DNA from: Trichinella spiralis | Lineage: Eukaryota; Nematoda; Enoplea; Trichinellida; Trichinellidae | Assembly (NCBI GenBank): GCA_000181795.3 | Contig: CM012955.1 | Coordinates: 11,344,741-11,408,740 of the forward strand | Length of the DNA stretch: 64,000 bases | Direction of reading: 5' to 3' | Part shown: positions 11,697 to 25,300 of the stretch, piece by piece | Layout of the letters: every line of letters starts with the position of its first letter | Numbering within the stretch: position 1 is the first letter of the stretch | Position numbers and translations under genes: made by a program | Notes under the pieces: model-generated | The model's input: the letters and a program-made list of their open reading frames with translations, nothing else | Told to the model about the DNA's origin: nothing | Databases searched by the model: none

Positions 11697-14600
11697 GGAA
11701 GTTTAATTTTTGACTTTTCATTCGCTTTGACGATGCTTTTTCAAAGGTGTCAACCTGTTCTTGAACAACACAATTGAAATGCCAACAAATATACATTCTT
11801 CGGCCGCTTTACAAATTAATTGAATTTCAATGTGAAATTTTACCAACAACAACAACAACATTTATTGGATAATATTTCTTTTTTATGAATGAAATGAGAA
11901 ATTTAAACTAATAATTCTGTTGTTGTTGTTCTTGTTCATTCATTGTCTATTTCAATGAATTAATAGCAGCTTAAATATTTGAAATGGGAATTGAAATTTA
12001 AAATTGACAACATTCTTTTATGTGACAATTTTTGATTATTGCTTAATAATGAATATCTATTTAATAACAAGAAAGCAATGAACAAGCGTCTTTACCCAAG
12101 TGTTAATAATAGCGTGGTTTTCTTTTTCCTTGTTTTCCATTGATCAGGCTTAAAATGGTTTTGTTTTTTTTGGTTTTTTTCATGATTAAGCAAATTTAGT
12201 TGCATTTTTTGAAACACTACTCTGCATACTTGATGAAAACTGATAATGGTGACAGATCATCGTTCGTCTTCAATAGGAAAAATGACTAATAATCACAAGA
12301 AACAACATTTGAGCGGGATTATTTTTGAAATATTTTATTAAAAGGTTTATTTTTTTTCTCAACAAATTACAAGCCTGAACGCGAATGCTGTATTTTAATT
12401 TGAATATATTCCAATGATAGAACTAATTTGGAACTTTGCAAATTTTGACATTTGAGCAGAAAAAAAAATTGTATGAAATTTTCACTTTTAAACAATCAAC
12501 TACAAATAATCTATCTTGTATGGGAGATGATAGTGCGTAGATTTATGGAGTGGTCAAATTTTTGGTTGTAAGCATGATGTTGAATGTAATTTAATACTGG
12601 TAAGTGACAGAATTTATTCTTGGTCAGTATAGAAAAATTGTACGAACGGGCGGTGTTAAATGTCGTTAATTACATTACTTTGACGTCAGTGAGTGTCAAT
12701 CGGAAAAATATCGATGAACTGCTTGCTGCTCTGCAATAAGGTTAGCTAAGTGACATGCGGAAATCTTGAATGATGTCACCGGCCATATTGTAAATTTGCT
12801 TCAAATAGGCGATTGGTTCAATTCCATAATGTAAATGGAATAAAATTAAAGCTTTTGTTTCATGTATGTATATAAAAAACTATAATTCTTGTGGGCGGTT
12901 GACAGTTTTTGTGACAATCTGTTAAAATTCATATTCTTTGTTTTTTCCATCAACGCATGCCGATGCTGATTTGCACATCATCATCATCATCTATCATAAG
13001 ATAAAGATTGTTGCATATTCTTCTCTTACTTTCATGTGTTGCATAATTAATTATAAGTTTTACACAAAGATTTGTTTCTTTTTTTTCGTATGATTCATTG
13101 CACTTGTTTGTTATCATGCTAAATATGAGGGCTAAATAGAATATGTTGGTATGCATTTTTCGACCTTTTCATTAATTTCATTTGTAAATTTTCTAATAAT
13201 TTTTTGACAGCATATTTTTACAAAAAAGGAAAAGAAAACCAACAAATTTATGCCAATGTATTGTGTGAGAAAATTTGAAGTCAAATATTGCAATTTGTCA
13301 TAATGTGATAAATTGATTTATCAGATCATGAAATTTTCAAATCGAACGAAGACCGTTGTGTAGGTATGAACACGTGCGTTCAAAATACTGACTAGTATAA
13401 GGTTAGCGAAAAAGGAAAGTAAAAAAGAGCATCATCAACACGCACATTATACATGTGGGGTGATATTTAAATAAATTTTCAAATATAGCGATTTTATTCA
13501 AATTGAATTTACTGTATATATATATATAGCGTTTCAGCTGTTTGCACAACGTTGCGTGCTTGCACAGCAATTTCAAATAAGCATCACCGAATCATTGCGT
13601 CAAACATTTTGTCCAAAATTGGTCCAACTATCACAATTTGATAATGCCATGTAATGAATGAGGTTTATTTATTTTTTTTCAATTAAAATAAATAATTTTA
13701 TCTTTAATTGGAGCCCAAATCTCGAAAAGAAAAAACAGAATTTGTTTCTAAAAGGATTTTGAAAAGCCCATCTTTTTTTGCATTGTTATATATCTTTTGT
13801 TATTTTGTTGTAATTAGTATTGTTGTTGTTGTGGTTGTGGAAATGCATATTCTGATTAGGTATCAATTTGAATATATTGTTTTCTGGCCTAATTTTTCAA
13901 ATGAAGAAAGTCGACTAAATTGACATTAATTATTTTATTCCAGAATGCTTGAAAAGCACGCGTGATGCATCGTGTTTGCACAGTAGAATCTCTTTTATAA
14001 TTTATTGTGCTATTCTTATTGTCATTCTGCGATGAAGACTCGTTCAATTTGAACTTCTCTACTTTCTCAACTAAATATTGGGATGAAAAATTAATTTTAT
14101 TAACAAGTTAAATTAATATATATATATACTTTAAACTTTGATAGTTTTAATGAAAAAAAATGTTAATCTGTTGTTAAGTTGACGTCGATCTTCATATTAC
14201 TACACTGAGCTGTGGGTTATTCATGAAGTTTCAACAAATAATAATAGTTGAATGAATAAGATTGGAAATTTTTCATTGATTTCTTCAAATAGTTCGAGCA
14301 TAATTCCAACATAGATTGAACGTAAATACGTCACTAGCGTGGGTATTTTACAATCTCATACACGAGACAGTTCACTTTTTTACGCATCATTTTAAATGCC
14401 AATCAGTGGATTGATTGTTGAATGATTGAAACGGTTAAAATTTAAATTTTGACGAACCAGCGAGTATTTCAAATTAAAGCGGGCGGTACATTGTGGAATT
14501 TCTTTATCTTTTTCAAATTTTCATATTCATTAAAATCAGTGTAAACATTTATAAACTGTTTGCATGAAGCTGAATTACGTCAAACGAGAGAAAGAATCCA

Positions 14601-14971
14601 ATGTTTAATAAGCGTTTTAATTTAACAAACAACATTTCAACATTTATTCCATACAATTAAGATTAACCAGCTTGTTATTTGAAATGAGATGAAATAAAAT
14701 TTTTTCTTAAAAGCGAAACATTTTAAATGTAATATTTCATCACAATTATCATAAAAAAATGAATATATGCAGCATTCGCGTAAATTGAATAGGCACGAAA
14801 TATGGAAGCAAATTTGAAAAATATTTTACTGAAAACAGGCTTTTTATACAAGTGGAATAACGGTGAAAAGCACTTCTAAGCAAACAAATCCAAATCTCTA
14901 TCTGAATATTCTAAAAGCATTAATAATATTATTTACATTTTAATGAATGAATAAAATTCAACTTTAGGTAA

Positions 14972-15005
<34 letters not shown>

Positions 15006-15380
15006 TTGTGCTATTTGTTCAAGCAAGTTTCGATTAATTGAATGGAATACACACAACTACTAGCTAGCATTCATTACTAAATCTTTATTCTGGCTTTTCA
15101 GAACTAATAACTATCCTTTTGAAGACCAGTTTTATTAATGTTGAGGTGTTATGAGAAATTTCGTCGTTGGTTGGTCATTTTACAACAATATTTATTTTTT
15201 CCTCATTCACAATTGACAAGATGTTTAATTTTTGTTTGTCGCTTTATTTCATGTTCTACGGGATATTGAAATATATATATGTATATATATATAATTTGAA
15301 TGAATTTGGATAATATTTTACTATTGTTGTTGTTGTTGTTGTTGTTCTGGAACGTGGTCAAGCTAGCTGAGAAAACGATT
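11697..15380. other. AT-rich intergenic DNA with simple repeats
   Basis: No gene seen. Holds an (AT)n run at about 14970-14994 and a (TTG)n run at about 15322-15346, shortly before the GC-rich 5' region of the cyclase gene. Confidence 0.6.
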
Positions 15381-15399
15381 AATTAATTTCTCAGTTTGC

Positions 15400-16214
15400 G
15401 TGACGACAGTTGGGTGGAATATTTCAGAAGCAGCTTTTCAGTCGTCGTCAGTAAACAAAGGGGTAACGGGAGACGAGACAAAGCCGACAACAGCGGCAGT
15501 TCGCCGGCTCCTGTCGTTAACTGTACATTTACTGTGTACTGAAAGTCGATTACGTCATTTTGCAGTCGGCGCTTGTGTTGGGCGTTGAATTCTAATGAGC
15601 AGTGCTGATTTTAGCAGTTGCTGTATTGTACGCTGGTCTGGTGAACGTTCACACTGTCTGCTGTTGTTTTCCATTCGGCACTGTGCGCAGTGAGCACAAA
15701 GACTTCAACTACAGTTTGACAAAGATACGGTCGCTTGTTCGACCACGCCCCAGCGGACCGTCGTCTGGACTCGGTTCCACATTGGGATTGGGCGGCGCCT
15801 CTGACCCTCCTCCCCTTCCCCCTCCCCACTTCCAACCCGGACTGGCTCGGCTTTGCTGTTTGGCCGGCTCGTCCGCTGCTGTTGTTCCCGTTCCGCCAGT
15901 CTCGTCCAATTTCTGGCGGCAATCTGTCCACGCCTGCTCTCGTGACAGGCACGTCCTCTGCGCCGCCAGTTGTGGCCAATGCCGTGCTTGCCAGCGTCGG
16001 TTAGTTTTCACATTGTCGTGAATTTTTTTATTTCTTTTTTCAAATTTTAAAATAATAATGAATAAATTTAAATTCTAATCTGCTGCTCCAGCTTTTCCCA
16101 TCTATCTATCTTCTTCCACTGCCCAAATCCCAATTTTACTACGCTTGCACATTTTGTCTGTTTCTTTTTTTTTTCTTATTTTTTTACAATAATATGCCAA
16201 CTGTGCTGTTGCAG
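15400..16214 (+). promoter_or_regulatory. GC-rich 5' region and probable 5' UTR exon of the guanylate cyclase gene
   Basis: Base composition rises sharply from about 15400 to 16000 in an otherwise AT-rich window, with many CpG steps and polypyrimidine tracts. A GTTAGT donor after 15999 and a gttgcag acceptor ending at 16214 define a plausible 214-base intron. The next exon starts at 16215 and the coding ATG is at 16327. The main frame has a stop at 16279-16281, so the leader cannot be coding in that frame. Open frames of 60-140 codons in both directions here look like by-products of GC richness. It probably contains the promoter and transcription start. Confidence 0.45.
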
Positions 16215-16326
16215 GATGCTTTTGCTGGACCGGTTTGGTCGACTCGACAAGCGGCGGCTGTTTCACTTCCGCATCGTTTAGCGTCGCTGCTATTCAAATT
16301 TCCATTCCAAATATTCATTGGTCGAA

Positions 16327-19300
16327 ATGTTGTTGTTGTTGGCCATGCGACGTGAAATATCCATCGCCGTTGTTATTTTTGCTCTGGTTCTGGTCGGTTT
16401 GGTCAGATTTGAATTTGCCGCGGATGTTGGGCCGGCTCGTCAACGGATCCTAATCGGATACTTGGCCGGTACGGTGATCAACCGTCAGCCGCCGATACTG
16501 TTGAAATTTCAAATCCCATCCGCTCCGGTTGGTCTGGGTCAGAACAATAATACGACGAGCAGGCGCAACGTTTCGACCACGCTCGATTTGTTGCGGTCAA
16601 TTGTCGGCACGTCGAACAACACCGGTACGAGGATGGCTAATGATCGCCGGCGCCGTCAAGGTTCCACGCTTTTCGACCATTCGGACCATCGACTTGTGGG
16701 CGGTGGTCATTCGAATTTGGATTGCAATTTTTCCGGCCACGTACTCAGCGCGCACACGATGAGCTTGGAGCGGATTGCCAAGTGCCTGCAAAGGCAGGGT
16801 CTTGTGCACCTGTCGCGCAATTTGCAAGGTAAATTTGTTGTTAGCTTTATTTGTCCTCACGGTTGATCGTTTTCTCTTGGACTTTTTGTTTGTCCAAACA
16901 GGCAGGCAGGCAGGCAGGCAATCTTCTGAAAAACCATACTTGTTATTTAATCTATCTCCAGTTTGAACTTAATCTCACTCAACGTGCACGCACGCGCACA
17001 GATACAGGTGTATGCATAGTCAATTTTGACTGAGAGAAGAGCAATTGTTTTTAGTAATTCTTGACAATACTGATTATGATAACATAAAGCATTTCTCTTT
17101 CCGTGTAGTTCAAAGCAAACATAGCTCTAGCTAGCTGCACAAAGTATTGTTTGAAAGAAGGAGAAAAATTGAAAGAATTAATTTTACGTAATTTCTTATT
17201 CAAATAATAGTGTGTGTGTGTGTGTCGGGAGGGGGGGGTTAGTGCGATTTGTCGAGTTCAGAATATTTCGTGGACAGAAATGGAAAATACTGACAAGTCG
17301 TATATGGAAATTTGTTGTATTCGTTTTGGTTTTCTTACGCTGTTTGTTGTGGGGAAAATTTTTTTTCTTTCATATCCAACTAAGCTTTAGGATCATCAAT
17401 CAATCAATCACACAACATCGGCACAATTTCTGATCGAAATTTTTTATTCTCTTCTGGCATATTTGTCGTATTTTGCATTCCAATATGAAAAATGAATATA
17501 TTCATTCTTGTACATGTTCAGGATGCTGTTCTTTTTTTTTTATTATCAAAGTTTCAACTGCAAATTCAAATCTGTTACTTTGGTTGTGTTGTATGGTAAT
17601 TTTTCTAATTGAACAAAAATCAACCACACTGTGATTGTTTTGCAGTTCACCAAAAATGGATTTATGATGTTCACAAAAGAGGAAATCTTTGTTTTGGATT
17701 ATTTTGAAATTGTATTTTCATCTTTTCCTTTCAATTCCACACTGATGCTGATTGTTGTTGGAAAATTTTCTCTTCTCTTCAATTTATAAATTCCAATGAA
17801 GATATTATTTATTAGAACTGTTTGTTTATTAGTGTTGTCAACAATATTCACCAGATATAAACGACAGTAGCAACTAGCGTACTGTGTGTTTGTGTTTATG
17901 CGTGTATGAGTGTGTGTGTGTGTTTATTTATTTTTCAAGTATTATTGTGTAATTTAAATTTGGAATTGAATGAATGTAAAATCTCGATTGCTTGCTTGAT
18001 GAAATAGCTGAACTGTATGATATATATACATGTGCAATGTTGATGCAAGCAAAGCAGAATTTATTTAATTTGTCGAATGATCAGTTATTTCTTCTATTTA
18101 TGTTTTTTTGCATGTAGTTGTGAATGAATGTAAATTTTTTATCCAATTTAAATATTACAATATGGGTAATGTTTTCCTCTTTTGTGATCGGAATGATGAT
18201 AATTTTTTTCAAGAAACTGTTTTACCTTGTGTATGTATGCATGTATGTAGAGAAATAGTTTTCCGTTCGGTTGGATTGTTGAAGCAAATGAATAATAAAT
18301 AAGGTTTACACAAGAAGTCGTAAATGTGAAAGTTATTTTGTTATCGGTTTGACGTTCCGGTTACTTTTGGTATGGGATACGACAATAACCAATGCCGGAC
18401 TGGACTGTTCAATTTCACATTTTGCATTGAATAGGAAGAACATGAAAAATGCGATATGATCGTGTTTCGGCGTTGGCGATGTGTTGTGCTTGTTCACAAA
18501 TAATTCGCACAAAAGAAGCCTGAACTTTGCGCCAGTTTGGAACATTCTCTCTTGTCCAAGGCAGGCGGGACCGGCATATACAACTGGGATGCATGCCGCT
18601 AACTTCTTGGGGGTGTGGGGGGGGGGTCTGCATGTGATAATTCCTTTTATTAAAGCAGAATGAATGAATGGCTGTGCCGTTTTGTTTGTTGTCTTGTTTT
18701 GCTTGGGTTCTTTTCCGACGACATTGTTGGTCAAGTTGGGTTTAGGCGAACAAGAAAGAACGACCGACCCCCGGCTTTGCCCTTGACCCCGAAGGTCTCT
18801 CCATTAAGTGGCAGTTTTATTGCTGATTAGATATGACACCATTTTTGGGCTTTACACTTGTAAGATTGTAGTCAAAAGTGTTGCTGCTGCTGCTGAACAA
18901 TCCACAGTAACTGCGGTATCTGTTTCAAAGATGGAACAACAACTCCATCCCACGCCAAGTTGAACAATTAAATTCCCACATATCCGAATCCCACGATTTT
19001 TCAAAGCATGCTCATCATTATACGGCTTTTTCTTCGTCTTCTTCGTTGAACAATCATTTCAACTTTCCCAATTTTCATCACTTTCTTCCACTGTACAACA
19101 ATTGGTGGGGTAAATTGCATATTTTTGAGCAAAGCAAATTTCTCAAATCTCGTCCTTCCAATACAATACTAGCACACACACACACACATACGTACATACA
19201 TACATACATACATACATACGTGTTCACTAGCTTTTCTAGTGGTCATTTGTCACAGATGACAACTTTCATGACAATTAACTGCTGTTTCTGCTTTTCGATA

Positions 19301-22300
19301 CTAAGATGAATAAGTGAATTTCATTTCCAACTGTTACTATATCAAAATTACATAGCATAATGAAAAAAAACAAGACAAAAAATTATTATCATATGTTATA
19401 TATGTTATAAATCAACCATTTTGTAACAAAGTAGAAAATCAGCTTTTCAAAATAATAACAGTGACTGATGATAATTTTTGACATTTCTTCTTTTCGAATG
19501 TTCATTTTGCGTAAATCAATGAACGAAAAAACTGTTGCAGATATTTAAATATTTACGCAAGTTGGCAAAAAATTACGAAACGAAACGTCAGAGTAATTTA
19601 CAAAAAAACCAACTTCCTGTTTGTCACATTTTGTAACTGCGGACGATAAGCATGTTGATTAGCGGCTTTTCGGTTGCGTCGTTTGCAGTGTCGTTTTAGC
19701 ATGGAAAAAAAAGCACCGCAGTCTGAGAATTAGATTGTGGAAATTTTGGAAGTAATAAAATAAATAAATGATGTTTTATTTTTCAAAAAAAAAATTTCAC
19801 TTGATTTGCTCGAGAGAATTTCAATATCTGCTTATTTGATTAGATTAATTTTATTATTATTATTTTGTTTGAAACAGTTTTATTCCATTTTTCCGTATAA
19901 AACATCTCCTAACATTGTTGCAATTCACGCATGTGAAAATGATCATCAGTCACGAATATTGCTGCTGCACAAATAGTCACTTGAAGTAGCAACAATTTTC
20001 CATTCTAATAATGAGTGAGAGAGACTGTTTGTTAGCCGCGACCAGCGTGCTTTGAATTTTGCATTATTTTCATAACGCATCGTGCGTAGTTCGGGTCAAT
20101 ATTGATAAGATAGAAAATTGAATGTGTGCATTTGAAATTATTTGCATTGATCGTCGTTTATAATTGATACTGATCACTGATCAGGTGAACACCACTGAGT
20201 GGTAATATTTTTTCTTTTAATGAAAAGTATAAATTTAAAGAAATTCTATTTCACTTTCAGGACACATAATTTCGGGTGCTTTGAAATACGCAATTGAAAT
20301 AGTGAATGCCAATCCTGACATACTGCCTGGCTATCAGTTGGACTTCATCTTTGCAGACACTCGCGGTTTGACCAAGCAGAGTAGGCGAGAGATCAATTGA
20401 TCTGTTCTAAAGGGGATAATTTGAATTGAAATCCAAAATTCAGGTGTCAAAGCAACCATGGAACTTTGGCAAAAAGGTGTCATAGCATTCATTGGTCCTG
20501 AAGATAGCTGCCAAACGGAAGCAATGATGGCCGCTTCACAAAACTTGCCAATGATCTCATACGTATGCATGCATCATTTTCTTTTACACTAACTATGTCT
20601 GTTCAATTCACAGTTGCCAAAATAGTGTGTTTGATGAATACAGTTTTCGAGAATATTGTTATTTCTTTTTTTTTGTTGTTTTTTATTTTTATTTTATTTT
20701 TAGAAATGCTTCGATCATGCTGTGTCGGACAAATCGAAATACAGTACTTTTGCAAGAACTGTACCGGCGGAGACGGAAATTGGCCGAGCGGCGATATCTT
20801 TGCTCAAACACTATTCGTGGCGAAAATTCGCCATAGTCTATGGTCATAATGATGTCAATAGCCATTTGCTTAAAACTGTTGTGGTAAATTTTGCTAATTT
20901 TGCCTGGAGCAGTGTATTGCTGGTTGATATGCTTGAAAATATTTTCCAGGAACTCAGCACAGCGGAAGGATTGCACATATTGAATATAAGCCGTTTTGAA
21001 GAACCTTACCGTTCGACCAATTTTGACGACCGTCAACGGATCAGTGAAATTGTCAGCGAGACCCATTTGAAAACAAGAAGTGAAAACAACTGTGAAATTA
21101 TTGATATTAATAATTCGTTCAAATTAAAATTATCATTTTAGTCTACCTGATGTTTGGCAGTGTGAGCGCCTTGCAGCAGATGCTTTACGCCATGGATGAT
21201 TTGGAACTGCTGAACAATGGTGAATATGTTATTATCTATTTGGAACCGTCTTACACGTATCTCAACCCTGACGACGCGATGATGAACTACTTTTACCGAG
21301 GTACAATACTAGGCTGCTGGCTATTGGGCGTTTTTATTTTTTCCTGATCAATCACTTACTTCAACCCTAGCAACACTTTATACTGTGGAAGAGTTTCACA
21401 ATTATCCGTTTGTCAATCGCATTGTCGATCTGAGTCGGTCTGTATTGGCCATTATACCAAGTCCAGTGACATTCACCGACAAAGCTTGGCAAGAATTTTG
21501 GGAAAAGGTAAATCAGTACAATGCACAGCCGCCATTCAATTTCTTTAACCCAGTCGGTAATTCGCACATTGGAAAGTATCCTGTGGTAAGATGATGGGAA
21601 GTGACATCGATGATGTATTTTTTTTTTCTTCTGGTAACCAGATAAAATTTTTGCATATGTAAATGCAGGTAAATCGCTATGCGACATATTTGTATGATGC
21701 AGTGATGCTTTATGCGACTGCTTTGCACGAAGAATTGCAAGCGGGCGGTGATCCAAGAAATGGTTCAGCTATTATTGGCCGAATTTTTAATCGTCGTTAT
21801 CAAAGTAATTTATTGACTGCCGTGAGCGAGGAATGATTTGCAGTTTCACAAAAGCGAACACACTCTTTGCAAATCTAGAAACTTGCATGTATGTGTCTGT
21901 TTAATCTACTGATACTGTTTAGGTATGCAAGGCTTTGAAATGCAAATAAACGAGCAAGGTGACGCAGAGGGAAATTTTACACTTTTAACACGGCAGCGAC
22001 TTGTCGACAGTCGATTTAATTTGACTTATGGGCTCATACCGAGCGCATACTTTATCGAGAAGAACGAAACATTACCAGTATTGTTTGTTTTGGTTTTTTT
22101 GATTTTATTTTATTTTTTTTTTGCGCAATGCATGTGTACGTGTGTGCGTTTGTGTTGAGTGTTGTGTGCTGTGTATTTGTGTCTGTGTGTGCTAACTTAC
22201 TTTGATAGGGTCTTTTATTTAAACGTGGCCTCAGAGTAGACTGGGCAGGCGGAAAACCACCTCAAGATGAACCAGAGTGCGGCTTTCGGGGAGAATATTG

Positions 22301-25300
22301 CGTTGATCAACCAAGTAAAGTTCCACTTTTAATTGTTGAATTAAATTTTACACTTATTTCATTCAAATTTAATCCACTGAACTGGTGTCTTTTTTCTTTA
22401 ATTTTTTAATTTAAGTATGCTTTGATTGTGCAATTTCGACAGTTATTTTTTACGCGAACTTTATATTGTTCTTTTCTTTTATTGTGTCTTGAATAAATTA
22501 AATGTAGATGATTCATTGACACAGGTTATGCTGTGGAAATTGTATGCGGTGCTATTGGAATTGTGATGCTGATCATGGCGGTTGTTAGTTTCATCTATTA
22601 TAGGTATGCTGCTGTATTTTTTTTTTCTTCTTCTTCTTCTTTTTGAATTCGAAGCTTTGATGCGTTATTGTTTCAGAAATCGTAAATATGAACAAGAACT
22701 TGCAGGTCTCATATGGAAAATCAATCCCAAAGAGATTCAATTTCATCCCTGTACAGGATATGACAATTTGGGCGGAAGTCGGGCAAGTTGATTTAGTGTA
22801 CTTTGCGTGTGGAAATTTCTCAATTCTCTCTCAACTCCACTCCAGCATTTATTCGCTTGTTACGCAAGTTGGTGCTGATAACTTTCTCGTTTAGGTAAGC
22901 TTGACTAGTCACGAGTCAGCGGATTTTTCATCTTGGATAGTTGATCCGCATGGTCTTGGTGTTTATCGCGGCTCATTGGTTGCAATAAAGGAAATTCGTT
23001 ACGCGAAGCGAACTCGTGAAATTACAAGAGCCACGAAAATTGAAATGAAAAAGGTTCAACTGTTGTGAATTTGCATCACGAATTATTCCAATTTCAACTC
23101 CCACCTTTCAGATGCGAAGTTTGCATCACGACAACGTGAACCGTTTCATAGGCATTATTGTACAGCCGAATTTCATTTGCGTCGTGCGTGAATATTGTGC
23201 TAAGGGAAGTCTTTTTGATGTTTTATTAAATGAAAATATCAAATTGGAAAATATGTTCATCGCGTCGTTTGTTGACGACTTGCTCAAAGTATACTCAAAA
23301 TGTGCGCAGTGTTATTTTGAGCACTTTTTTTAATGACGTGATTATTTTTTGAGGGCATGATCTATTTGCACGACTCAGAAATTCGGGTACATGGAAATTT
23401 GAAATCAACCAACTGCTGCATTACTAGTAGATGGTCTTTGCAGGTTTCAGACTTTGGCCTTAGTGAACTTCGCGAAGGGCAAATTTACATGTCACAAGAG
23501 AGTCAATTGATGGGTAAAATTCAGTTAGCATGCGAATTGATTGATTATTCGTTTGTAGTGGAATTTTTTTTTTGTCGCAGGACTTCTGTGGACCGCACCG
23601 GAACTGTTGCGAGAAAGTGTTGATCACATGCAACCGTGCAAAGGTACCCAACGAGGAGATTCGTATTCGTTTGGCATTGTGTTGCATGAGGTGTTTTCAC
23701 GCAACGGGCCGTTCGACGTTTATTACGAAGATTCGTTGAGCGGCGAAGGTAGATTTTGGACGGAGTTTGGACGTGACGTTTGATTGTGAAATTTATTTCC
23801 CATTTAGAAATCTTGAAAAATATCATACATACACCTTATTTTCGGCCAAGTCTCGCTCTTGTCGAATGTGACAAATACATATCTGACACGATGTTAGCGT
23901 GTTGGGATGAACGTCCCGAGTGCAGACCTGATTTTCGTCAAATTCGCATGCGTCTCAAAATGCTTTTCAAAGGGATCATGTAAGAATCAAAGGGTCAATT
24001 GTTTCGCAGAATAGGTTTTGCTAATTTCAATTTTGCAGGAAACAAAATATTATGGATCATATGATGGGAATGATGGAAAAGTATCAGAGCCATCTGGAGG
24101 AGTTGGTTGAAGAGAGAACGGAAGAATTGAAGGAAGAAAAAAAACGCACCGAAACTTTGCTTCATCGTATGCTTCCAAAGTAGGCTTTATGAAGTACAAT
24201 ATGGCCACAATTGTGGCCTTTCAATATATACATGTACATGTGCATGTTGTTGTTGTACATGTACGTGATTTATTCTGTTTGCCTATTATGAAGATTTATA
24301 ACTTTTAGAGTGGTAGCAGCTCAGCTCATGCAAGGCAGAGACGTCGTGCCGGAAACTTACGACTCGGTCACAATATATTTTTCTGACATTGTTGGCTTTA
24401 CGGCACTTTCCGCAGAAAGCACTCCTGTGCAAGTAAGGGCCTATAAAATGACTTTTATTTCCAGATGAGCGATTGATTATAAGCGGACGAAAATATTTGT
24501 AGGTTGTTGCATTTTTGAACGATCTTTATACACTTTTTGATCGTATTATTCGTCAATATGATGTGTACAAAGTGGAAACAATTGGTATATATACAGCTAG
24601 CCAGCTAGAATGATAGACAGATTGGCAGATTAGTATTGGAAAAAGTAAAATGCTTGTGAGGAAAAATTTTTTTAGGTGATGCTTATATGGTTGTCAGTGG
24701 CTTGCCAATTCGAAACGGTAACCAGCACGCAGGCGAAATAGCAACTATGGCATTGGAGTTGGTTGAGGCAGTAAAAGCGTTTCAGGTTCCGCACAAACCT
24801 GACGTGGCTTGTCTTCTTCGTATTGGAATCCATACGGGTCAGTGCATACGTGCTTCCGTATTGTAGAATGCTTATCGACGAATACCATTTGAAAAAATAC
24901 CTCTGATATTATTTGCAGGTCCTTGTGCCGCTGGTGTGGTAGGTAAAACCATGCCTCGCTATTGCTTGTTTGGTGATACGGTGAATACGGCTAGCAGAAT
25001 GGAATCGAACGGAATGCGTAAGTTTAAAAGTTCAAATGTTTTCCAAGTTGTTGTTTTTTTAGCGCTAGATATGTATGTTTTTGTGTGCAAAGTCTCTTTT
25101 CTGCCCCGTTTTGAATGTGTGTAACGGTTTCATTTTTAAAAGAAGAACAAGGTTTAGAAATAATAAAATATTTTTATTTTACAAAATTTCTGCGGTTTCA
25201 AAATGTTTCCAACGCGCAACCACCAACCTTTCATTAGTGGATTAGCTAACCGTTGGGCAAAATGCGTAATATATATTTCATTTGCACTCGAAAGTTCCTC

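Noticed and set aside
15602-16021. Overlapping 89-139 codon ORFs on both strands
   Set aside because: Products of high GC content; they cannot join the cyclase frame, which has a stop at 16279.
18333-18734. 133-codon minus-strand ORF in cyclase intron 1
   Set aside because: No splice context, low complexity including a G-run, and no recognisable family. Intronic GC-richer DNA explains it.
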